This document shows positions 17,214 to 25,458 of a stretch of 64,000 bases of DNA, in pieces (positions within the stretch are counted from its first letter, which is position 1; each line of letters begins with the position of its first letter). This stretch comes from Bacteroidales bacterium (GTDB taxonomy: Bacteria; Bacteroidota; Bacteroidia; Bacteroidales; UBA932). The stretch lies in NCBI GenBank assembly GCA_017445755.1, contig JAFSSE010000022.1:1-64000 (forward strand). Reading direction: 5' to 3'. A program made the position numbers and the translations under genes. Under the pieces are notes generated by a model that was not told the origin of the DNA, did not search any database, and saw only the letters and a program-made list of their open reading frames with translations.

Positions 17214-17271
17214 TATAAGATTCGTTGTAAGTTATAATCTAAAATACCGCGCGAAGATACATAAATTTATT

Positions 17272-17297
17272 GAAAAAGACAGCCGGAAGGGCTGTCT
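17272..17297 (-). terminator. Terminator of tRNA-Gly
   Basis: Eight-pair stem (17277-17284 with 17290-17297) with a 5-base loop. On the minus strand it is followed by T5 (17272-17276) and on the plus strand by a T run too, so it may work in both directions. Confidence 0.8.
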
Positions 17298-17308
17298 TTT
17301 TCAAGGGG

Positions 17309-17381
17309 AGCGGAATACGAGGTTCGAACTCGCGACCTGCGGCTTGGGAAGCCGCCGCTCTACCAACTGAGCTAATTCCGC
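17309..17381 (-). tRNA. tRNA-Gly(CCC)
   Basis: A complete 73-base cloverleaf on the minus strand. The acceptor GCGGAAT pairs with ATTCCGC, the D-arm contains AGCTCAGTTGGTAGAGC, the anticodon stem GCGGC/GCCGC encloses loop TTCCCAA (anticodon CCC), and the T-arm has GTTCGAACC-type sequence. The discriminator is T and CCA is not encoded. A consensus promoter and terminator flank it, so it is a single-gene unit. Confidence 0.93.
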
Positions 17382-17391
17382 GAAGGGATTG

Positions 17392-17422
17392 CAAATATAG
17401 GATTATTTTCTGACAAATCAAA
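17392..17422 (-). promoter_or_regulatory. Promoter of tRNA-Gly
   Basis: On the minus strand TTTG (17419-17422), 19 bases, then TATATTTG (17392-17399), matching the Bacteroidetes consensus. The mature tRNA begins 10 bases downstream. Confidence 0.75.
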
Positions 17423-17443
17423 AAATGAGCTGGAGAATCGGGC

Positions 17444-17516
17444 CATAAAATTCGTATGGCGGTTGCATCACTGCGACCGCCATACTACTTAACCTAAACT
17501 TAAACTATGAAAAACT
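17444..17516 (-). ncRNA. Candidate small RNA between pcrA and tRNA-Gly
   Basis: A strong minus-strand promoter (17523-17552) would start a transcript near 17516. It would run through an unstructured leader (containing GTTTAAGTTTAGGTTAAG) into a 10-pair hairpin (17454-17463 with 17476-17485) followed by a moderately T-rich stretch. No open frame of note lies within it. The hairpin also could simply terminate pcrA. I do not recognise a named RNA family. Confidence 0.5.
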
Positions 17517-17522
17517 TCACCG

Positions 17523-17552
17523 CAAATATACAATTTAATTTTGATTATCCAA
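17523..17552 (-). promoter_or_regulatory. Promoter overlapping the 3' end of the helicase gene
   Basis: TTG (17550-17552), 19 bases, TATATTTG (17523-17530) on the minus strand: the full Bacteroidetes consensus with ideal spacing. The -33 element lies within the last codons of the helicase gene. It cannot serve the tRNA, which has its own promoter. Confidence 0.6.
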
Positions 17553-20022
17553 GGGAAGCCCTTCGGATTTTTGCATATTTGAGGAGAAGCAGTTTCTCGC
17601 CATAGTTGTCAAAGACAATTCTGGCCTTGAGTTCCGGGATATTTCCCGTAATTTCCAGGATACGTCCGAATCCGAAGCGATTGTGCTCTATGCGGTCCCC
17701 GGTGTGGAAACAGTCCATGGTTTCCGGAACGAAGTCTTCGTTTTTCGGCGGAAGAGTGCGCCGGCTGAGCGCGTCTTTAACAGTGGACATGGGCGCGTTG
17801 CTTCGTATGGCGCCGGAGGAAGATGCCGTGAAGGGCCTGGAGGCGGAAGATGATGGGGTGAATGACCTTGGGCCGGAGGCCGCCGTGGAGGTGGATTTTG
17901 CGCCGTAGGGCCTGTAGTTTCCGCTTCCGAAGCGGAAGCCGGGGATATCGTCCTCCTCCGTATCCCTGGAGCGAAGGTCATCTTTCCGGAGCGGATTTTC
18001 GATGTACTGCGGGGCAATTTCCCGTAGGAAGCGGCTCGGGGCGTTGGATTCATGTTTTCCGTTCCGCATGCGGGAGTTCGCAAAGGTCAGGGCGACGGCC
18101 GTTTTCGCTCGGGTAATCGCGACGTAGAAGAGGCGCCGCTCCTCCTCGATGTCCTTTTCCGAAGCGAGCATGCCTCCGGAAGGGAAGAGGTTTTCTTCCA
18201 TGCCTGCGACATAGACGTAGGGGAATTCGAGGCCCTTGGCGGAATGGGCGGTCATCAGGGCGACGCGGTTATCCCCGTCGGAATCCTCGACCACATCGAC
18301 GTTGGAAAGCAGGGATATGTCTTCCAGGAAGTCTCCAAGGGGGACCAGAGGGCATTCTATCTCCGAGACGGAGTCGGCGTCCTGGATGGCTCCGTCCTCT
18401 ATCAGCGCTTCAATATACTCTCCGTTACGGTCTTCTACAAAGCCGGTTACGGACGAGACGAGTTCTTCAATATTTGCGGCCCTTGACTGGGCTTCGACGG
18501 AATTGTCTTCCTTGAAGGAGCGGTAGAGACCGCATGCGTCTGAGAGGGACTTTACCACAGCGTCAGCGTTCTGGCTCAGGGACATTTCGCCGTGGCGCCG
18601 GATCATGTCGCAGAACTCCCGGATTTTCTGTACGGCTGAGGCGCGAAGGCCGAAGGACTCCAGATCGCTGCGGTACGCCGCTTCCAGAAGGGAAATCCCG
18701 TTTTTTGCCGCCGCCGCTTCCAGGGCGGAAAGGGAGGTCGCCCCGATTCCGCGGGCAGGGGTGTTGACAATCCTCTTGAAAGACTCGTTGTCAGAGTTGT
18801 TTACCGTAAGTTTCAGGTAAGCCATCATGTCCTTGATTTCGGCTCTTTCAAAGAAAGAATTTCCGGAGTAAATCATGTAGGGGACATTGCGTTTCCGGAG
18901 CGCCTCTTCGAGGGCCCTGGACTGGGAGTTTGTGCGGTAGAGGATGGCGAAATCCCGGTATTCGGCTCCGGCCTCGCGGATACGGGAGAGGATGGAGGAG
19001 GTAATCAGCACCGCCTCCTCTTCAGCCGTATAGGCGCGTATCAGACGAAGCTTTTCGCCCTCTCCTCCGACTGCGACGCAGTGCTTGGGAAGTCTGTCTT
19101 CGTTCTTGGAAATCAGCGAATTGGCCGCATTAACTATGTTTTTGGTAGAGCGGTAATTCATTTCAAGACGGAAAGTCTTCGTCTCCGGGAAGTCCTTCTG
19201 GAAGTTGAGGATGTTCTCAATCCGGGCGCCGCGGAAGGCGTAGATCGACTGGGAATCGTCGCCCACCACGCAGAGGTTATGGACAGGACGGTCCTTCATC
19301 AGCTCCCGTAGTATCCTGTACTGGGCAAAATTTGTGTCCTGATACTCGTCAACGAGGATATGGTCGAACCTTCCGGCGATTTCCTTTAGAGCCGCCGGAT
19401 TCACCTTCAGGAGGATGTTCATGTTGAGAAGGATGTCGTCGAAGTCCATGACCCCGGAACTCTTCAGGAGGGTGTCATAGCACTTGTACAGCTCTGCCAA
19501 CTTCGGCCTTTTCGCTATCCTGTCATCCTCCATGGCCCTGTGGTTATCCGGGTAGGCGTCGGCGGTTACAAGGGCGTTTTTCGCCTTGGAAATCCTTGCG
19601 AGCACATCCTTTGGCTTATAGGTCTTGTCGTCCAGCCCCAGCTGTTTTATGCAGGTCCGGATGGCGCTGACCGAATCCGAAGTGTCATAGATGGTAAAGG
19701 AAGAAGGGTAGCCGATTGAGTCCGAGAACTCCCGGAGGAGGCGGACGAAAACGGAATGGAAGGTCCCCATCCAAAGGTGCCTTGCCTTCTTTTCTCCGAC
19801 CATGCGCGCAATCCTTTCCTTCATTTCCCCGGCCGCCTTTTTTGTGAAAGTCAGGGCCATAATCCTCGATGGATCCACCCCTTTTTCAATCATGTAGGCA
19901 ATTCTGGAGGTCAGCACCCGGGTCTTTCCGGACCCCGCTCCGGCGACAATCAGAACCGGACCGTCGATGCATTCGACGGCTCTGCGCTGCTCCTGGTTCA
20001 GCTGTTCGAGGATTTCGCTCAT
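17545..20022 (-). CDS. pcrA: UvrD/PcrA-type 3'-5' DNA helicase
   Basis: 825 residues, superfamily 1 helicase acting in excision and mismatch repair and in removing recombinase or RNA polymerase. Motifs run in order: Q motif LNQEQRRAVE, Walker A GAGSGKT (28-34), motif Ia TFTKKAAGEM, Walker B VDEYQDT, motif III GDDSQSIYAFRGA, motif IV LEMNYRS, motif V TAHSAKGLEF and motif VI AITRAK. The C-terminal Tudor-like domain (DRIEHNRFGFGRILEI) that binds RNA polymerase in PcrA is present. Single-gene unit; TATCTTCG upstream (20042-20049, minus strand) is a possible -7 box. Confidence 0.96.
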   Translation of the reverse strand: MSEILEQLNQEQRRAVECIDGPVLIVAGAGSGKTRVLTSRIAYMIEKGVDPSRIMALTFTKKAAGEMKERIARMVGEKKARHLWMGTFHSVFVRLLREFSDSIGYPSSFTIYDTSDSVSAIRTCIKQLGLDDKTYKPKDVLARISKAKNALVTADAYPDNHRAMEDDRIAKRPKLAELYKCYDTLLKSSGVMDFDDILLNMNILLKVNPAALKEIAGRFDHILVDEYQDTNFAQYRILRELMKDRPVHNLCVVGDDSQSIYAFRGARIENILNFQKDFPETKTFRLEMNYRSTKNIVNAANSLISKNEDRLPKHCVAVGGEGEKLRLIRAYTAEEEAVLITSSILSRIREAGAEYRDFAILYRTNSQSRALEEALRKRNVPYMIYSGNSFFERAEIKDMMAYLKLTVNNSDNESFKRIVNTPARGIGATSLSALEAAAAKNGISLLEAAYRSDLESFGLRASAVQKIREFCDMIRRHGEMSLSQNADAVVKSLSDACGLYRSFKEDNSVEAQSRAANIEELVSSVTGFVEDRNGEYIEALIEDGAIQDADSVSEIECPLVPLGDFLEDISLLSNVDVVEDSDGDNRVALMTAHSAKGLEFPYVYVAGMEENLFPSGGMLASEKDIEEERRLFYVAITRAKTAVALTFANSRMRNGKHESNAPSRFLREIAPQYIENPLRKDDLRSRDTEEDDIPGFRFGSGNYRPYGAKSTSTAASGPRSFTPSSSASRPFTASSSGAIRSNAPMSTVKDALSRRTLPPKNEDFVPETMDCFHTGDRIEHNRFGFGRILEITGNIPELKARIVFDNYGEKLLLLKYAKIRRASLG

Positions 20023-20071
20023 GACACTTCGTTTCGAGGTACGAAGATACGAATTTTTATCGGTAAGGCCA

Positions 20072-21205
20072 CTATTTTAGGACAAAAGAGTCGGGCGACT
20101 TTAGTCCCGGGATTCCGTAGTAGGACGAGACTATGTTCCCGTGGAGATAGACCCTCCGGCCGAGAAGGTCCGGATTGTCAGCGAGGTTGAGGCCTTCCCG
20201 TACGGTACCCTTCGGGAGTTCCACCGAGAGGCATGAGGCCTTTTCCGTCACGGAGGACCGGGCGGCGATGGCAAGGTGGGTTGCGGAGCTGAAGGGGGCG
20301 GCGGTGTTCATTTTCGTCCCCGCGGAAGTGAGGTCGCCCCCGACTATGTAGCCGAAGACCCATATCCCGTCAGTTCCGGCCGCAGCCCGCGCCTGGGTGA
20401 CGTTGAGGGCGTTTTCTATGTCCGCCCCGGGATTTCCCTCGCCGGAGGATCCTTCCCCGACGGTGATGTTTTCGTATTTCCTGTTCTTTGTAGTATCGAC
20501 GGTGACGGTCATCCGCCAGTCCTTCTCCTCCGTGGGAGCGGATGCCGAGAGTCCGATGTTGAGTATCTCCCTCGGACTCAGCAATCTGGAGAAGAGGACC
20601 TCGTCGCTCCCTCCGCTGCTCATTGTAAGGGAAACCGTTCCGGGAAGGAAGTAGGCCGTCCTGTTTTCATACTGGCTGTAAAGCAGCCGTCCCTCCTGGC
20701 AGCCGAGGAGCAGGACAGCGGAAGGGAAGGCGCTCCGGAAACTGGCTCCGATTTCGAGATGGAGACCGCAGTTTATCATTGTGCAGCAGAGCTTTACATC
20801 GGCACTCTCCCCGGCCTTCAGTACAACTATTTCGGTGTCTCCGTACTGGGGCTTGTCGAAGGCGGGGGCGGAGAAGTCGGAGGATTTAACCTCGATTTGG
20901 TAACTCCCGGGGCGGACAAGGAGTTTCTCCGGGGAATCCCCGTAAGCTCCGCTGTAGAGAATCTCTCCGGAAGCGTCCTTTACGGAAAGCAGGAAGTCGT
21001 TTGTGTCTGGAAGTTCTGTTTCTGCCCTTGTCAGAGGCGATTGCCCGGGGTCGAAGTGCCAGCGGAGTTCGGAAAGGGAGGCGCCCTCCGAGCGGGAGAA
21101 GTCGCTGCAGGAAAGGATCAGGTAGGGGAGGATCAGGAGAGTGAGGAGGGTGAGATGGATGGGGCGGATGGGGCGGCTTGTCGCCCGGGTAAAGAAGTGT
21201 TTCAT
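20072..21205 (-). CDS. DUF4493/DUF6359 lipoprotein
   Basis: 377 residues. An N-terminal signal (HLTLLTLLILPYLILSC) ends in a lipobox Cys. The middle part (PGSYQIEVKSSDFSAPAFDKPQYGD, then VLKAGESADVKLCCTMIN) fits DUF4493, and the end (GIWVFGYIVGGDLTSA ... GRRVYLHGNIVSSYYGIPGL) fits DUF6359, an OB-like domain often found with it in Bacteroidetes surface lipoproteins. Function is unknown; carbohydrate or surface adhesion roles have been guessed for such proteins. Transcribed alone from a TATCTTTG promoter. Confidence 0.75.
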   Translation of the reverse strand: MKHFFTRATSRPIRPIHLTLLTLLILPYLILSCSDFSRSEGASLSELRWHFDPGQSPLTRAETELPDTNDFLLSVKDASGEILYSGAYGDSPEKLLVRPGSYQIEVKSSDFSAPAFDKPQYGDTEIVVLKAGESADVKLCCTMINCGLHLEIGASFRSAFPSAVLLLGCQEGRLLYSQYENRTAYFLPGTVSLTMSSGGSDEVLFSRLLSPREILNIGLSASAPTEEKDWRMTVTVDTTKNRKYENITVGEGSSGEGNPGADIENALNVTQARAAAGTDGIWVFGYIVGGDLTSAGTKMNTAAPFSSATHLAIAARSSVTEKASCLSVELPKGTVREGLNLADNPDLLGRRVYLHGNIVSSYYGIPGLKSPDSFVLK

Positions 21206-21224
21206 GGTCCAATGTGTTTTGCTG

Positions 21225-21232
21225 CAAAGATA
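21225..21232 (-). promoter_or_regulatory. -7 box for the DUF4493 lipoprotein
   Basis: TATCTTTG on the minus strand, 20 bases upstream of the start codon at 21205. No clear TTTG -33 element is seen. Confidence 0.55.
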
Positions 21233-21240
21233 GGACTCTA

Positions 21241-21600
21241 TTCCCTTCCTCCTTTACGAAAACCCAAGAAATACCATTATGGTTTCACGATTTTTCTCTC
21301 CAATCGCCGAAAAAACTACAGAAACCGCTGCTTTCCGTTGCGGCGGCAGGCGGCCGGGCTGTTGTCCATCGCAGCGGCGGGTGGCGCACAATTGCTTTAT
21401 AGTAAGCGTTATGTATAAAACAATGTGCTGGATATAAGGTACGTCGTTTTACGTTACAGTTTTATAATCAGCGCTTTCTCCGCCACGGCCCTTGTGTCGT
21501 CAGCGGTTTTCATGTACTCGCGGTAGGGTGTGGGAAGCCGGCGGGAAAAATGGACAGCCGGGCGGGAAAAACAAGCTTGTGAAAAACTGGAGGAGAGGGG
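21241..21600. other. Intergenic stretch without a callable gene
   Basis: About 360 bases between divergent genes. I see no RNA fold, no repeat shared with the rest of the window and no full gene. A minus-strand frame ending at 21454 has a protein-like last 20 residues but no sensible start, and may be a gene remnant or chance. Confidence 0.4.
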
Positions 21601-21609
21601 AGAGGCGGT

Positions 21610-21617
21610 TAATTTTG
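21610..21617 (+). promoter_or_regulatory. -7 box for the 243-residue orphan gene
   Basis: TAATTTTG, 19 bases before the ATG at 21637. Confidence 0.5.
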
Positions 21618-21636
21618 CAGAAAAACTCTCTGACGT

Positions 21637-22368
21637 ATGAAAAAGAAGACATTCTGCAGCGGAGCGCTGCGCCTCAGCTCCCTTTCGGGAATCCTTACGA
21701 ACGACCCCCTCGAGACTGTAATACCTGACGGAATCGGAAGAAGAATCCTCCTGTCGATCCAGGAGACTATGAGACAGCTTGCCCCGGTAGGGGACAATGA
21801 CCGGCGCACCCTCTGGTTCGAGGTCCTCGGAAGGGGGAAGAATCCGGAAGTAATGTGGCTGGAGGTCAGCTTTTCAATCTATCGGGACTTCCACTATATG
21901 CTCCTCAGTGACGGCCGCTCGGAGTACCATGCCGTGATGAACCGCTCCGATTCGGCCGACGAGCCCGCGGCCGGATATGGGACTGAGGGGCTGACAAGAA
22001 GTCTGTCGTGCCTCTTCGGCTACCTCCAGGACCTTATCCGGAAGATAGCGGCTGACCCTCAGGCGTATAATAAGTATTTGGAGGATAATTTCCCGTGGGC
22101 TCTAAGGACGGGAGGAATAAATGTCCAGGAACTGGACAGGATTTTCGGAAGGAGGATAGTCGATGCGGAAGAGCGGGCTGTGGTCCAGATAATTCCGGGA
22201 GACCTTTCCCGTTTCAGCTCGCGTTCCTTCCCGGTTCTATCGATGGATGACCTGCCTTCGGACGCGACTCCGGAGCAGCTGGATGCGTTTGTCCGCTGCG
22301 TAACCTGGGACCCTGTCGCCGAGGTCCGCTGCGACCCCTGGCGTTTCTATGATGTGGACGGGTGTTAG
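21637..22368 (+). CDS. Unknown 243-residue protein
   Basis: No family recognised. It is a soluble protein without signal peptide or membrane segment. Features seen: a polar, Arg-rich start (MKKKTFCSGALRLSS), GIGRRILLSIQETMRQL near 32-48, a central part with EVMWLEVSFSIYRDFHYMLLSDG that looks like a beta-rich core, a helical middle (LSCLFGYLQDLIRKIA) and an acidic C-terminal tail with several Trp. Codon use and GC match the backbone, and it has its own -7 box, so it is likely a real lineage-specific gene. Confidence 0.65.
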   Translation: MKKKTFCSGALRLSSLSGILTNDPLETVIPDGIGRRILLSIQETMRQLAPVGDNDRRTLWFEVLGRGKNPEVMWLEVSFSIYRDFHYMLLSDGRSEYHAVMNRSDSADEPAAGYGTEGLTRSLSCLFGYLQDLIRKIAADPQAYNKYLEDNFPWALRTGGINVQELDRIFGRRIVDAEERAVVQIIPGDLSRFSSRSFPVLSMDDLPSDATPEQLDAFVRCVTWDPVAEVRCDPWRFYDVDGC

Positions 22369-22417
22369 TGCGGAGGAAGTTCCGGCTTCCTTTATGGGAA
22401 TCTCCGAAAGTTTCATT

Positions 22418-22425
22418 ATTTTTGC
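22418..22425 (+). promoter_or_regulatory. -7 box upstream of the outer-membrane protein gene
   Basis: TATTTTTG ending 17 bases before ATG 22443. This supports the 22443 start over an upstream in-frame start at 22362 that would precede the promoter. Confidence 0.55.
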
Positions 22426-22442
22426 GACAAATTAGGTATTCC

Positions 22443-23714
22443 ATGAGCCATCTTTTAAGATCCGTGACCCTCTCGGCGGCCCTTTTCTCCGCCGCCATGC
22501 TTTCTGCTCAGGGAATCGGCGACTTTTTCGGGAATTTTTTCCAGAATCCCCGCCCTGTGGAAAGCAGCGGCCGCGAAGGTGCGAAGTTCGTTTATGACGT
22601 CAATTTCAACTATGCTTTTGTAAATAATGAATTCGACGCTTCCGACGGCTATTTTGTCCCTTCCGGTACTATTGCGGCAGCGCGCCTCACGCCGTACATT
22701 GGTTTCGAGATAAACCGCGGCGCGTTTGGGAGCCACCGGCTCATGGCCGGAATAGACGTTCTGAAGAATTTCGGAGCAAACCCGATTTCGTATGGGGCGG
22801 AGAATGACCCCTCGCTTGAGAACAAGGCCCTTTTACGGGAGGTGACACTCTGGTACCAGTACGCCCGGAAGTTCGGAAAAACTGATTTTTTTGCAGCGGC
22901 CGGAGTCTTTCCACGCCACCTTTGCCGCGGGAAATATACGACAGCCGTCTTCTCTGACGGAGTACGGTTCTTTGACAATAATGCTGAAGGGCTGATGCTC
23001 AGGTGGAAGCGCCCCCGTTCCAATTATGAGGTAATCCTCGACTGGAACGGGCTTTACGGGACTGACCGCCGGGAACAGTTCAATGTTCTTACGTACGGCG
23101 AATGCTACCTTTCAGAGCACCTGTATCTCGGCTGGCAGGGTATGTTCCACCATTATGCCAATTCTGCGAACGTCGGAGGTGTTGTGGATGACCACCTTCT
23201 CAACCCCTTTGTCGCCTATGACTTTACGAAGGCGGTCCCGGTTGAGGTTCTTACGGTTTCCGCTGGTGCATATCTCGGATACCAGCGTGACAGAAGAAAG
23301 GGGAAAGAGTATAAAACGCCGCTCGGGGGGAGTCTCGTGACGGATGTAAGGAACTGGAGGGTCGGTCTTCGGAACGAACTGTATTACGGCGCTGACCTTA
23401 TGCCCCTATTCAACGATACGGACAATGCCGGGATAATGTACGGGGCAAACCTTTACTTCCGTTCCGGCAGCTGGAAGATTTCTAAGGACGGAAAACCGGG
23501 TTTCTACGACAACGCCGAACTTTACTGGAGGCCTCTTATAAGCGAGTTTGTAGATATAAAGATAAGTGCCATAGCCCACTTCCTCCCCGGATTTATCGGC
23601 TGGCAGCAGCTTGTAATACTGAATTTTGATCTGGAAAAGATAGGGAGGCAGCCCGCGACGGCGAAAAAGCAGCGCCGGGAGCAGGAGCGAAGGCCTCAGA
23701 ACTATTACCTATAA
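22443..23714 (+). CDS. Outer-membrane beta-barrel-like protein, function unknown
   Basis: 423 residues with a cleavable signal peptide (LLRSVTLSAALFSAAMLSAQ, cleavage after SAQ). The mature protein is full of alternating aromatic/polar strands (VYDVNFNYAFVNNEF, LTPYIGFEINRGAFG, NYEVILDWNGLYG, GLRNELYYGADL), typical of a porin-like barrel, and ends in a basic Gln/Arg-rich tail that is not a standard barrel C-terminus. Four bases separate it from the 5'-nucleotidase lipoprotein gene, so the pair may act together at the cell surface, for example in nucleotide scavenging; this is inference. Confidence 0.7.
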   Translation: MSHLLRSVTLSAALFSAAMLSAQGIGDFFGNFFQNPRPVESSGREGAKFVYDVNFNYAFVNNEFDASDGYFVPSGTIAAARLTPYIGFEINRGAFGSHRLMAGIDVLKNFGANPISYGAENDPSLENKALLREVTLWYQYARKFGKTDFFAAAGVFPRHLCRGKYTTAVFSDGVRFFDNNAEGLMLRWKRPRSNYEVILDWNGLYGTDRREQFNVLTYGECYLSEHLYLGWQGMFHHYANSANVGGVVDDHLLNPFVAYDFTKAVPVEVLTVSAGAYLGYQRDRRKGKEYKTPLGGSLVTDVRNWRVGLRNELYYGADLMPLFNDTDNAGIMYGANLYFRSGSWKISKDGKPGFYDNAELYWRPLISEFVDIKISAIAHFLPGFIGWQQLVILNFDLEKIGRQPATAKKQRREQERRPQNYYL

Positions 23715-23718
23715 TACA

Positions 23719-25458
23719 ATGAAACGCAGATTCTTTTTCCTTTTCGCGGTTCTTCTTGCCGCCTCATGCGGAGGTCCTGAAGACGGGGACTATAAGCTTA
23801 CCCTCCTTACAACCAACGATGTCCACGGCCACTTTTTCGATTCTACCTATGTCGGGCATTCCCTCAGCAAGTCCCTTATGGCCGTCCACCACATCGTGGA
23901 CAGTGTCCGGGCGGCGGAAGGAGCTGAAAACGTCGTGCTTGTGGATGCCGGAGACTGCCTTCAGGGAGACAATGCTGCGTATTATTTCAACTATGTGGAT
24001 ACCTGCTCGAAGCACGTCTGGTCCCGGATTGTAGATTACATGGACTATGACGCCTGCGCCTGGGGAAACCACGATGTGGAAACGGGGCATCCTGTTTATG
24101 ACCGCGTATTCTCGGATCTTAAGAAAGACGGGATTCCGCTTCTTGCCGGCAATGCGGTAAGGAATGATAACGGGAAGACCTACTTCCCGCTGTATACGGT
24201 CGTAAGGCGCGCCGGAGTGAAGATTGCGATTCTCGGTTATACCAATGCCAATATCCGCGCATGGCTCAGCGAAAGCGTCTGGAGCGGAATGCATTTCGTT
24301 CCGATCATGTCCCGCTGCCAGGAAGATGTCGTTATGGTAAGACGGAAAGAGAAGCCGGACCTTGTGATTGTCGCAATGCACAGCGCGACCGGAAAGGGGG
24401 ATGGCTCCATCCTCGAGGCAGAGGCGATGGATGTCTTTAAGGGGGTGAAGGGAATCGATTTTGTCGTCTGTTCCCACGACCACAGGCCCTTTGTGACAAA
24501 GACGGACACCTCGGCCCTTATCAATTCCGGAAGCCACTGCCGCTATGTCGGACAGGGGACCCTGAACTTCCGGGTCGAAAAGGGTAAGATTGTTTCGAAA
24601 GAGTTTAACTCAGAGCTTATTCCGGTTAGGGCATGGAATGTAGACAGGGAGATGTGCGAGACCTTCCATGAAGACTACTCGGCCGTTAAAAAGTTTACTC
24701 TCCGGGAGGTCGGAACCCTTAAGTCGGATCTTCGTACGAGGGATGCCTACCGGGGGATGAGCGACTATATCAATCTCGTCCATACCCTCCAGATCAGCTG
24801 CGCCCCCGCCCAGATTTCCTTCGCCGCTCCGCTGACATATAACGGTTTCGTAAAAGCCGGGACCCTTATCTACAACGATCTCTTTACGATTTATCCTTTT
24901 GAAAACCAGCTGTTCGTCCTTCGGATGAGTGGCCGGGAAATCAGGAACTATCTGGAATTCAGCTATGATAACTGGATAAATACAATCTCGTCCCCTTCGG
25001 ATCATATTCTTAAGATAGTGCCCTACGACGACCCGAGGACTGGTCAGAAGGGCTGGTCTTTCGTGAACCGCAGTTATAATTTCGACTCTGCCGCGGGATT
25101 GAACTATACGGTCGATGTGACAAAGCCGAAAGGAGAGCGTATCGCCATTTCCTCGCTCGCCGGCGGACAGCCCTTTGACGAGGATGCAACATATTCAGTA
25201 GCTGTTACTTCCTACCGTGCAAGCGGCGGAGGCGGCCTGATGCGTTACGGGGCCGGAATCGATACTGAAAAGATCGACGAGCGTGTCGTTGAACGTTATC
25301 CCGAGATTCGCAACATCCTCTATCAGTATCTGGTCGAGTTCGGAGAAATCGATCCGGCGGTGACCGGCGATCCCGCCCGCATAGGGTCCTGGCGTTTCAT
25401 TCCTGAAGCCCTGGCGGAGAAGGCCCTCGACCAGGACATGTCCCTTATGTTCCGATAG
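23719..25458 (+). CDS. 5'-nucleotidase / metallophosphoesterase lipoprotein (UshA-like)
   Basis: 579 residues, lipobox MKRRFFFLFAVLLAASC (Cys17). N-terminal calcineurin-like phosphoesterase domain with LTTNDVHGHF, DAGDCLQGD, GNHDVE and the late metal motif SHDHRPF; C-terminal 5'-nucleotidase domain from ~residue 330 with the substrate region (ENQLFVLRMSGREIRNYLEFS, YRASGGGGLM). Such enzymes hydrolyse nucleotides or UDP-sugars outside the cytoplasm so that nucleosides can be taken up. It is fused, unlike the split homologue at 55433-57153. It converges with dsbD with no gap. Confidence 0.9.
   Translation: MKRRFFFLFAVLLAASCGGPEDGDYKLTLLTTNDVHGHFFDSTYVGHSLSKSLMAVHHIVDSVRAAEGAENVVLVDAGDCLQGDNAAYYFNYVDTCSKHVWSRIVDYMDYDACAWGNHDVETGHPVYDRVFSDLKKDGIPLLAGNAVRNDNGKTYFPLYTVVRRAGVKIAILGYTNANIRAWLSESVWSGMHFVPIMSRCQEDVVMVRRKEKPDLVIVAMHSATGKGDGSILEAEAMDVFKGVKGIDFVVCSHDHRPFVTKTDTSALINSGSHCRYVGQGTLNFRVEKGKIVSKEFNSELIPVRAWNVDREMCETFHEDYSAVKKFTLREVGTLKSDLRTRDAYRGMSDYINLVHTLQISCAPAQISFAAPLTYNGFVKAGTLIYNDLFTIYPFENQLFVLRMSGREIRNYLEFSYDNWINTISSPSDHILKIVPYDDPRTGQKGWSFVNRSYNFDSAAGLNYTVDVTKPKGERIAISSLAGGQPFDEDATYSVAVTSYRASGGGGLMRYGAGIDTEKIDERVVERYPEIRNILYQYLVEFGEIDPAVTGDPARIGSWRFIPEALAEKALDQDMSLMFR

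Noticed and set aside
21454-21540. Minus-strand gene remnant ending in a protein-like 20-residue stretch
   Set aside because: The last residues look plausible, but the sequence further upstream is Ser/Pro/Arg-rich and unconvincing, there is no start, and no family is recognised.
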